Notes under the pieces: model-generated | What the model was told of the DNA's origin: nothing | Database searches by the model: none | What the model saw: the letters and a program-made list of their open reading frames with translations, nothing else | Position numbers and translations under genes: made by a program | Shown here: piece after piece, positions 1 through 4,834 of the stretch | How positions within the stretch are numbered: position 1 is the stretch's first letter | How the letters are laid out: the number at the start of each line of letters is the position of its first letter | DNA from: Oscillospiraceae bacterium | Lineage (GTDB): Bacteria; Bacillota; Clostridia; Oscillospirales; Acutalibacteraceae | Length of the DNA stretch: 5,572 nucleotides | Direction of reading: 5' to 3' | NCBI GenBank assembly: GCA_003520555.1 | Contig: DOUO01000166.1 | Coordinates: 1-5,572 of the forward strand

Positions 1-1
1 C

Positions 2-34
2 AAGGAGCCCTTTCGGCTCCTTTTTTGTTTTTAA
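2..34 (+). terminator. Rho-independent terminator of an off-window gene
   Basis: An 8-bp perfect stem (AAGGAGCC at 2-9 with GGCTCCTT at 15-22) closes a 5-base loop, CTTTC. It runs into a T-rich tract through position 34, interrupted by a single G at 27. The T tract lies only on the plus-strand 3' side, so the terminator serves a plus-strand gene that ended before this window. The opposite orientation cannot be fully assessed because the window begins one base before the stem. Confidence 0.85.
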
Positions 35-67
35 AGAGCCGAAATAAGCCGCGCAAGCAACGCTTTC

Positions 68-95
68 TTTACTTTTTACTCACTGATGCTATAAT
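68..95 (+). promoter_or_regulatory. Sigma-A-type promoter with extended -10
   Basis: A perfect -10 hexamer TATAAT lies at 90-95. It is preceded by TG at 87-88, giving the extended -10 pattern TGnTATAAT. A -35-like TTTACT lies at 68-73 with a 16-base spacer. Transcription should start near 102-103, leaving a leader of about 18 bases that already contains the ribosome binding site (AAAGGAGTG, 103-111) of the small gene at 120. No operator repeat is apparent around it. Confidence 0.75.
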
Positions 96-119
96 TACGG
101 CAAAAGGAGTGAATAATTT

Positions 120-302
120 ATGGGTTGGCTAATATTTATATTTATAGTAATCGCTATCATCATCGGAGTCAGCGCTGTAAGAGCTAACAATACCGGTTAC
201 CGTTTGGGTTCAGGTATGTTTAAGAGCAGTGAATTCAACCTTGATGAGAAGGATGATTTTTCCGAAAAAGAATATTACGACAAGCACGGGTTATTTAAAT
301 AA
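120..302 (+). CDS. Small single-pass membrane protein, function unknown
   Basis: This 60-residue protein is not one I recognise. Residues 3-19 form one strongly hydrophobic helix of mostly Ile, Phe, Val and Ala, starting right after Met-Gly. A hydrophilic remainder follows: a basic stretch (Arg21, Arg28, Lys35) and then an acidic, charged C-terminal half rich in Asp, Glu and Lys. No cleavage site is obvious, so it is probably an N-terminally anchored membrane protein. The start is well supported: ATG at 120 follows GGAG (106-109) with a 10-base spacer, and a near-consensus promoter lies just upstream. It is flanked by its own terminators, so it is a monocistronic unit facing the lar-side genes. 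The promoter, binding site and terminator make it very likely real despite its size. No cysteine, histidine motif or catalytic signature suggests a job. Confidence 0.72.
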   Translation: MGWLIFIFIVIAIIIGVSAVRANNTGYRLGSGMFKSSEFNLDEKDDFSEKEYYDKHGLFK

Positions 303-318
303 CCGTACAAAGCTAAAC

Positions 319-343
319 GCCGCCATGGTTTTTCCACGGCGGC
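319..343. terminator. Bidirectional terminator between convergent genes
   Basis: A 10-bp stem (319-328 with 334-343) closes a 5-base loop of T (A in the minus-strand transcript). In the plus transcript there is one A-C mismatch (325/337). In the minus transcript the same pair is G-U, so the stem is unbroken. On the plus side it is followed by TTGTTTATTAATTT, a fair T tract. On the minus side it is followed by the weaker GTTTAGCTTTGT. It sits 16 bases after the stop of the 60-residue gene and 7 bases after the stop of the sirtuin gene, so it probably ends both. Confidence 0.8.
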
Positions 344-350
344 TTGTTTA

Positions 351-1193
351 TTAATTTATTATATCGGATAGCAGTTTATCGGCGTCGCCCTTAAGCGAAA
401 CCGAGCGCTCCCTGATTACGTCGGGAACAAAATCATCGTCATAATTAAGACATATGTAAACGGCGTTTGGATTTTTCGCCGTCATTTCCATAAACGGTAT
501 TTTGATTATGCCGGGGGTATTATACCCTACTCCGATTTCAAGGAATACCACGTTCAGTCCTTCGTGACGGCGCAAAAAGTCGCTGTAGCGTTCGGAGGCT
601 TTGTACCAGCCCTCGTCCTGCACAAAGGTATCGTCACTGCGCAGATTCAAGGTCATGGGTTTGCCGCATACCGGACATTGAGGGACAAGCTCCGAAGGAA
701 TTTTCATATTCTTTTGACGGCTCAGCATTTCTTTAACCGTCTGCAGGTTATCGTAGGTCTTGTCATGACACGGCACCGAGCACTGGAAAAGTCCGTAATC
801 ACCCTGAGTGTAGAACAGACGACGCTTATCAAAGCCTGCCTTTTGAAAACAATGGTCTACGTTTGTCGTCAGCACAAAGTAATCCTTGTTCTTAACAAGC
901 TTCAGAAGCTTTTTGTAGGTATCCTTAGGAGGATCTGAATAGCGGTTGACATAAATATTTCTGCTCCAGTATGCCCAAAATTCTTCGGGACTGTAACGCA
1001 TCATTACAAAGCCGCCTGTATACATATCCTTAAAGCCGTACTTCTTTCCGAAATCCGAAAAATTTCTGTCAAAACGCTCTCCGGAGTACACAAAACCCGC
1101 CGCTGTTGAAAGACCTGCGCCCGCTCCGATAATTACAGCGTCGGCGTTTTTTATTTTTTCCTTTATTATGCTGATTTTATTTTCATATGTCAT
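351..1193 (-). CDS. Sirtuin-family protein, SirTM-like (probable ADP-ribosyltransferase)
   Basis: This 280-residue SIR2 fold protein binds NAD. Its Rossmann signature is IGAGAGLSTAAGF (22-34), followed by YSGERF. The NAD-pocket motif is TTNVDH (109-114), with Asn111 and Asp113. Zinc-type cysteines are Cys138/Cys142 and Cys173/Cys176, and a LEIGVG strand follows near 218-223. In ordinary sirtuin deacetylases the catalytic His lies in a HG motif; here the site reads YTQGDYG with Gln130. The QG-x-YG-x-x-QC block and GERF motif match my recollection of the SirTM class of Staphylococcus and Streptococcus, which mono-ADP-ribosylates the lipoylated GcvH-like protein and lacks normal deacetylase activity. 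No macrodomain, GcvH-L or lipoate ligase gene, the usual SirTM partners, is in view. The ATG at 1193 was chosen because GGAGT precedes it by 7 bases; an upstream in-frame TTG at 1247 has no such site. Annotation pipelines would probably call it a Sir2 NAD-dependent deacylase. Family membership is certain; target and reaction are inferred. Confidence 0.9.
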   Translation of the reverse strand: MTYENKISIIKEKIKNADAVIIGAGAGLSTAAGFVYSGERFDRNFSDFGKKYGFKDMYTGGFVMMRYSPEEFWAYWSRNIYVNRYSDPPKDTYKKLLKLVKNKDYFVLTTNVDHCFQKAGFDKRRLFYTQGDYGLFQCSVPCHDKTYDNLQTVKEMLSRQKNMKIPSELVPQCPVCGKPMTLNLRSDDTFVQDEGWYKASERYSDFLRRHEGLNVVFLEIGVGYNTPGIIKIPFMEMTAKNPNAVYICLNYDDDFVPDVIRERSVSLKGDADKLLSDIIN

Positions 1194-1200
1194 AAATTCA

Positions 1201-1205
1201 ACTCC
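1201..1205 (-). promoter_or_regulatory. Ribosome binding site fixing the sirtuin start
   Basis: GGAGT on the minus strand lies 7 bases before the ATG at 1193. It favours the 280-residue form over the 298-residue reading from TTG at 1247, whose extra 18 residues do not look like part of the fold. The 82 bases between larE and this gene show no convincing -35/-10 pair, so the gene may be read through from larE. Confidence 0.65.
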
Positions 1206-1275
1206 GGTTGTATCGGTTTTTCCGACTGCGCCCGCGCATATATTCAACTGAGCGGAGCGAAATATCGGTTCGTAA

Positions 1276-2091
1276 TTATTTTAGATTAAGCTGTTTGTTC
1301 ATGCTGCCGGTTTGATAGCCGTTAAGGTCGACGGAGGTATACAAAAAACCGAGGCTTTCAAACAGCCGATAAATTTTTCGGCGTATTTCGGGGCGTGTTA
1401 TTTCGGTTATCAGGTTTTGTTCAACCTCAATACGAGCCAGATTGCCGTGGCAGCGCACACGCGCCTGACCGAAACCCAACCCTCTTAAAAAACGTTCGGC
1501 GTTGTCAACCGCCGCAAGCTTTTCCGAGGTAATTCGCTCGCCGTACGGGAAACGAGTTGCGAGGCAGGCAAGCGAGGGTTTGTTGTGCGTCGGCAAGCCA
1601 AGCCTTTTTGACATCTTCCTTATTTCCTGCTTTGTAAACCCAAAGGTTTTTAAAGGGCTTTTTACTCCCAGCTCGGCAACAGCGCGCATACCGGGGCGGT
1701 AATCGTTTACATCATCAGCGTTTGAGCCTTCAAGCAGAATGCTAAATCCGTTTTCGCGCGCTGTGTTTATAAACTCGGTAAACAGCGCTTTTTTGCAGAT
1801 ATAACAACGGTCGGGCGGATTATCCGCAAAGTGAGGAATCGCAAGCTGGTCAACCTCTGCCGACACTTGTTTTATTCCCGACAAACGGCAAAACCGCTCC
1901 GCTTCATCCGCTTCGCTTAGCGGAAACGCGGCAAGCCTGCCTGTAATAGCAAGCACGTTGTTGCCGAGAGCTTCCCGCGACGCTTCTAACAGCAGTGTAG
2001 AGTCAACGCCCGCTGAAAACGCAACGGCCACGCGCTTCATCTGTCTGATTGACAAAAGCAGATTTTCCCATTTTATATCAAGTTCGTCCAT
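1276..2091 (-). CDS. larE: LarE, ATP-dependent sacrificial sulfur insertase
   Basis: LarE turns the two carboxylates of pyridinium-3,5-biscarboxylate mononucleotide into thiocarboxylates. It adenylylates each one and, in the L. plantarum type, donates sulfur from its own cysteine. This 271-residue protein has the PP-loop ATPase motif SAGVDST (26-32), the pair Cys96/Cys99 in RCYICK, EGSNADD (121-127), and ACLATRFPYG with Cys176. Cys176 falls at the same number as the sacrificial Cys176 of L. plantarum LarE. Later motifs are RVRCHG (211-216), ARIEVE with Glu222/Glu224, and VDLNGY with Asp255. Length is normal for the family. Start choice is uncertain: ATG at 2091 begins one base after the larC stop (TAATATG), suggesting termination-reinitiation. 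ATG at 2103 and GTG at 2109 are in-frame alternatives overlapping larC, and none has a clear Shine-Dalgarno site. Some LarE proteins instead carry a three-cysteine [4Fe-4S] site; I cannot tell from sequence alone whether Cys96/Cys99 take part in one. Confidence 0.93.
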   Translation of the reverse strand: MDELDIKWENLLLSIRQMKRVAVAFSAGVDSTLLLEASREALGNNVLAITGRLAAFPLSEADEAERFCRLSGIKQVSAEVDQLAIPHFADNPPDRCYICKKALFTEFINTARENGFSILLEGSNADDVNDYRPGMRAVAELGVKSPLKTFGFTKQEIRKMSKRLGLPTHNKPSLACLATRFPYGERITSEKLAAVDNAERFLRGLGFGQARVRCHGNLARIEVEQNLITEITRPEIRRKIYRLFESLGFLYTSVDLNGYQTGSMNKQLNLK

Positions 2092-2092
2092 A

Positions 2093-3328
2093 TTACTTTT
2101 CATATTCACCGAGCAATTTTCTTGCTTCGCTTAAGCTTATTCCCTGTTCGGCGGCAATACGAGCCAAATCTTCATGCTCGATTTTAACCCTTGTTACACC
2201 GTAACCGGTCGAGCGCTTGCGGCGGATTTTACCGTAGGGCGTATTTACGGTTTCGATTTTTCTGTCAAGCACATAACGGTTCACAGGGGTTTCACGCACG
2301 CCGATTGTTGAAGTGTGCTTAAACATCAGGGTAATTATATTTTGTTTGTCTTGCTGCCTGCAAATTATTTTAAATAATATGCCGGGGCGTCCCTTTTTCA
2401 TACCGGCAGGCAAGGTAAATACTTCAAGCGCTCCCCCTTCAAACAGTTTTTCGGCCGCGTATGCCGCCGCTTCGCCTGTCATATCGTCAACATTGAAGGA
2501 AAGCTCAACTATTCCGTTTTGATTACCGTTTGATTCGCCGAGCATTGCGCGTAAGCAGTTTGCGGCTTCAAAATCCTTCTTACCCATTCCGTAACCTATT
2601 GCCGATATTTTCATCAGCGGCATTTCCGAAAAGCGGTTCACAAAATGCTTCAGCAGCGCCGCGCCGGTAGGCGTGCAAAGCTCGGAACGAATATTGCCGC
2701 CGTAGGCGGGAACTCCCTGCAAAATATACGCCGTGGCGGGAGCCGGAACGGGTAAAATTCCGTGAGCGCACTTAACCGTGCCGCAGCCCACGCACACCGG
2801 TGAAGCGACAATTTCATCGGGATTGAGCTCATTTATCAGCATGCAGACCGCCGCTACGTCGGCAACGGCGTCCATTGTGCCGACCTCGTGAAAATGAATA
2901 TCCGTAACGGGTTTGCCGTGCGCATGGCTTTCCGCCTGCGCAATCAGGTTGTATACGCTTAAAATATCATCACGGATACTTTCCGGAATATTTGTATGTC
3001 CGCGCACAATATGCTCGATGTCAGCCATTGTGCTGTGACGGTGTCCGTGTTCATGACTGTGTTCATGATTATGATTATGCTCGTGATGATGCTCATGATG
3101 ATGCTCATGCATATGCTCCGATTCTTCCTCACCGTCAACAAGCACGGTCACATGAGTGCCGGTTATACCGCACTTTACAGATTTCTCAGCAATGTATTTT
3201 ACATGAGGTATTCCAAGAGAATTCAGTTTTTCCGTAAATTCTTGCGGATTTGGCAAAAGTTCAAGCAGAGCCGAGGTAAGCATATCCCCTGCCGCGCCCA
3301 TTGAGCAGTCAAGATACAGAGTTCTCAT
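2093..3328 (-). CDS. larC: LarC, CTP-dependent nickel insertion cyclometallase
   Basis: LarC inserts nickel into pyridinium-3,5-bisthiocarboxylate mononucleotide, using CTP, to complete the nickel-pincer nucleotide. The 411-residue protein opens with the family start LYLDCSMGAAGDM (4-16). Next come a His-rich segment (72-98, 16 His in 27 residues), HFHEVGTMDAVADVAAV (145-161), GCGTVKCAHG (181-190), PVPAPATAYIL (193-203) and ELCTPTGAALL (216-226). The C-terminal LarC2-type domain starts around FNVDDMTGEA (278-287) and includes GMKKGRPG (309-316) and TPYGKIR (363-369). In L. plantarum larC is two frames joined by programmed frameshifting; here both halves are in one continuous frame. ATG at 3328 follows GGAGG (3335-3339) by 6 bases. 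The gene overlaps the larB end by 20 bases, and its stop is one base from the chosen larE start. The His tract is plausibly a nickel store or delivery site, but this is inference. Confidence 0.96.
   Translation of the reverse strand: MRTLYLDCSMGAAGDMLTSALLELLPNPQEFTEKLNSLGIPHVKYIAEKSVKCGITGTHVTVLVDGEEESEHMHEHHHEHHHEHNHNHEHSHEHGHRHSTMADIEHIVRGHTNIPESIRDDILSVYNLIAQAESHAHGKPVTDIHFHEVGTMDAVADVAAVCMLINELNPDEIVASPVCVGCGTVKCAHGILPVPAPATAYILQGVPAYGGNIRSELCTPTGAALLKHFVNRFSEMPLMKISAIGYGMGKKDFEAANCLRAMLGESNGNQNGIVELSFNVDDMTGEAAAYAAEKLFEGGALEVFTLPAGMKKGRPGILFKIICRQQDKQNIITLMFKHTSTIGVRETPVNRYVLDRKIETVNTPYGKIRRKRSTGYGVTRVKIEHEDLARIAAEQGISLSEARKLLGEYEK
3049..3114 (-). repeat. Imperfect 12-bp tandem repeat encoding the LarC His tract
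   Basis: On the plus strand, 12-base units read gttcatgactgt (3049), gttcatgattat (3061), a half unit gattat (3073), then gctcgtgatgat (3079), gctcatgatgat (3091) and gctcatgcatat (3103). Each unit is four codons, read on the minus strand as His/Glu/Asn/Ser combinations, so gain or loss of a unit would keep larC in frame. The full His-rich protein segment extends slightly further, 3035-3115. Confidence 0.7.
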
Positions 3329-4067
3329 TTTTAGCCTCCATATGATTTATCATTCCTGCAAGATAACCGGCGCCGAAACCGTTGTCTATGTTGACAACCG
3401 AAACACCGCTTGCGCAGGAGTTCAGCATTGAAAGCAATGCCGACAGTCCGCCGAATGAAGCGCCGTAACCGACGGAGGTGGGAACGGCAATAACGGGACA
3501 GTCGGCAACGCCGCCGATCACGCTTGCAAGCGCGCCTTCCATTCCGGCTATTGCGATTATTACACTCGCGTTCATCAACTCTTCCATATTTGAGAGCAAA
3601 CGGTGCAAGCCCGAAACTCCCACGTCATACAGCCTTGTAACGCTGTTACCCAAAAACTCCGCCGTAACAGCCGCTTCCTCGGCAACAGGAATGTCGCTTG
3701 TGCCGCCGGTTGCGACAACAATGCGGCCTAAGCCGTCGGGCTTCGGCATATCCCCCGAAATTCCAAGACGTGCTTCGGGATAATATTTTACGGGAAGCCT
3801 TGAGGCAAATTCCGCCGACAGCCGCGTAACAAGCACGCGTTCCTGTCCGTTACGGCGCAACGCGTCTAAAATTCCTTCAATTTGCCCGCAAGTCTTGCCC
3901 TCTCCGTAAATAACCTCCGGCACTCCCTGGCGGACAGCGCGGTGCATGTCGGGCTTTGCGTATTCAATGTCCTCAAAAGGCGCTGTTTTTAGCCGCAAAA
4001 GCGCGTCGTCAACCGTCATTTTGCCGTCGCGTACAGATTCAAGAATTAGTTTTACTTCTGTTTTCAT
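3309..4067 (-). CDS. larB: LarB, NaAD carboxylase/hydrolase of NPN synthesis
   Basis: LarB carries out the first step of nickel-pincer nucleotide synthesis. It carboxylates C5 of the pyridinium ring of nicotinic acid adenine dinucleotide and splits the phosphoanhydride, giving the biscarboxylate mononucleotide and AMP. The 252-residue protein has a helical N-terminal region (1-45) and then a PurE-like domain. Motifs are YGEGKT (54-59), ATGGTSDIPVAEEA (119-132), DVGVSGLHRLL (148-158), IAGMEGALASVIGG (173-186), VPTSVGYGASFGG (195-207) and NIDNGFGAGYLA (226-237), all typical of LarB. The ATG at 4067 was chosen because GGAG ends 5 bases before it; the in-frame GTG at 4071-4073 overlaps that site. 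It begins 15 bases after the stop of the upstream membrane gene and overlaps larC by 20 bases. Older databases may name it an AIR-carboxylase-like or PurE-related protein; the neighbouring larC and larE settle the role. Confidence 0.96.
   Translation of the reverse strand: MKTEVKLILESVRDGKMTVDDALLRLKTAPFEDIEYAKPDMHRAVRQGVPEVIYGEGKTCGQIEGILDALRRNGQERVLVTRLSAEFASRLPVKYYPEARLGISGDMPKPDGLGRIVVATGGTSDIPVAEEAAVTAEFLGNSVTRLYDVGVSGLHRLLSNMEELMNASVIIAIAGMEGALASVIGGVADCPVIAVPTSVGYGASFGGLSALLSMLNSCASGVSVVNIDNGFGAGYLAGMINHMEAKNENSVS
3335..3339 (-). promoter_or_regulatory. larC ribosome binding site inside larB
   Basis: GGAGG on the minus strand stands 6 bases before the larC ATG and is itself part of the last larB codons (the Met-Glu-Ala stretch near residues 243-245). 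LarB ribosomes therefore pass over the larC initiation site before stopping at 3309-3311, the arrangement expected for translational coupling. Confidence 0.8.
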
Positions 4068-4072
4068 AAGCA

Positions 4073-4076
4073 CTCC
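4073..4076 (-). promoter_or_regulatory. larB ribosome binding site
   Basis: GGAG on the minus strand lies 5 bases before the ATG at 4067. An upstream GTG in the same frame uses the last G of this site as its first base, so the ATG is the likelier start and LarB is 252 rather than 254 residues. Confidence 0.65.
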
Positions 4077-4082
4077 GCAGGT

Positions 4083-4397
4083 TTATGATTTTTTAAACAG
4101 AGTATTTTTTACTACTCCCCTCGGATCCTTAATAAGCAGAACCACCAGCCAGATTATAAGTCCCAGTGCCGTTACGGACAATCCAAGAAAAAGGTCGTTA
4201 AGCATTTCCTCGGGCTTTGGGGTAAAATACTCCGCGCCGAGCTTTGCGTATTCAAAGACAGCGTCAACCGTCCACATTATCGAAGCTCCCCAGTAAATAA
4301 GGCAAAGCGTACCAATCATCATTTTATTGCCGGGAGATTTTGCGTACCAAATAACCGTGCATATTACAGCGGCAAAAACCGAAATTAAAAGCGTCAT
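4083..4397 (-). CDS. Small three-helix membrane protein next to larB
   Basis: I do not recognise the family of this 104-residue protein. Hydrophobic segments lie at about 2-18, 27-48 and 70-89. Lys20 and Lys25 after the first helix and the basic tail (Lys90, Arg93, Lys97, Lys102, Lys103) suggest N-outside, C-inside. The acidic stretch 49-68, including Glu49, Glu56, Glu63, Glu64 and Asp68, would face outside. The second helix carries WGAS (36-39) and Asp45. EML at 64-66 leads into the third helix. The same marks (WGGS, an acidic residue six positions after the Ser, EML, Trp) occur in the upstream neighbour, suggesting the two are diverged copies that pair in the membrane. The start is firm: ATG at 4397 follows GGAGG (4403-4407) by 5 bases. 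Its stop is 15 bases from larB. Co-expression with the lar genes is likely; function is unknown. Confidence 0.82.
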   Translation of the reverse strand: MTLLISVFAAVICTVIWYAKSPGNKMMIGTLCLIYWGASIMWTVDAVFEYAKLGAEYFTPKPEEMLNDLFLGLSVTALGLIIWLVVLLIKDPRGVVKNTLFKKS

Positions 4398-4409
4398 AAT
4401 ACCCTCCGT

Positions 4410-4808
4410 TTAACCTTTTGAGGGCAGTTCTTTTTGCGCCCTTTTCTCCGCGACGGTTGTTACGGCAACCATGCCGAGCCACACAAGCGTTACAAGTCCG
4501 GCCATTGATGTACCTACCGTTGACATTTCGTACAGCATTTCCGCAAAGTCCGCGGGATTTTGCGCGGCGGTTAAGAACGGAAAATACGGTACCACTTCGC
4601 CGTGCCAAACATGCTCAAACGCAAGTAAAGCAGAACCTCCCCACAGCATATTGCGGAGCCACTTGAGCTTTCTTGAAAAAGGAAGCTTTACCGCCGCTTC
4701 GCTTTCCGCATTAGATTGAACGCCGGAAGTTTTTTCCTTTTTCTCTGCAATTTTTGCGGCAACGGTAACTACAACCGCCTCTGCCACCGGAACTAAAAAA
4801 CAAGCCAT
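4410..4808 (-). CDS. Small three-helix membrane protein with external His/Glu cluster
   Basis: This 132-residue protein is not a family I can name. A hydrophobic N-terminal segment (2-19) is followed by a basic, hydrophilic linker (20-52). A second helix covers about 53-68 and a third 97-119, ending in a basic tail. Charge distribution predicts linker and tail inside, so the region after helix two lies outside. There the sequence reads FEHVWHGE (64-71), giving Glu65, His66, His69 and Glu71 as possible metal ligands, followed by an aromatic, Pro-rich PYFPF (74-78). WGGS (56-59), EML (90-92) and Trp110 align with WGAS, EML and Trp83 of the next gene. ATG at 4808 has a perfect AGGAGG (4815-4820) 6 bases upstream. 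It starts 26 bases after the reductase stop and ends 12 bases before the next gene, so it belongs to the same transcript. A role in nickel or hydroxyacid transport is conceivable from context only. Confidence 0.82.
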   Translation of the reverse strand: MACFLVPVAEAVVVTVAAKIAEKKEKTSGVQSNAESEAAVKLPFSRKLKWLRNMLWGGSALLAFEHVWHGEVVPYFPFLTAAQNPADFAEMLYEMSTVGTSMAGLVTLVWLGMVAVTTVAEKRAQKELPSKG

Positions 4809-4834
4809 ATTTTTCCTCCTGTATTATAATAAAA

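Noticed and set aside
564..938. Plus-strand open frame of 124 codons opposite the sirtuin gene
   Set aside because: It lies fully antisense to a conserved gene with clear motifs and its protein shows no family features. Its composition is what the reverse strand of the real gene would give.
1213..1225. Small hairpin TCGG-TTTTT-CCGA in the larE-sirtuin gap
   Set aside because: The stem is only 4 bp and no T tract follows on the minus strand, so it is too weak to call a terminator or regulatory structure.
1194..1247. In-frame TTG start adding 18 residues to the sirtuin
   Set aside because: There is no ribosome binding site ahead of it, whereas ATG at 1193 has GGAGT at 7 bases, and the added residues do not resemble the sirtuin N-terminus.
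3049..3114. Short tandem units considered as a CRISPR or iteron array
   Set aside because: The units are contiguous with no spacers, are in register with codons, and encode a His tract typical of metal proteins, so a coding repeat explains them fully.
2992..3304. Plus-strand open frames with Asp/His or Met/Ile repeats opposite larC
   Set aside because: The repeats are the complement of the LarC His codons (12-bp units), so these frames are by-products of the same DNA repeat.
4324..4608. Minus-strand open frame of 94 codons spanning both membrane genes in another frame
   Set aside because: It has no ribosome binding site, and both real genes in the region have strong sites and coherent membrane segments. 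It is a shadow frame.
4823..4828. A perfect minus-strand TATAAT just upstream of the first membrane gene
   Set aside because: Transcription would begin about 7 bases later, inside the AGGAGG ribosome binding site, and no -35-like hexamer is at the right distance (TTGAAG at 4840-4845 leaves only 11 bases). It is more likely an A/T-rich spacer, though a weak internal promoter cannot be excluded.
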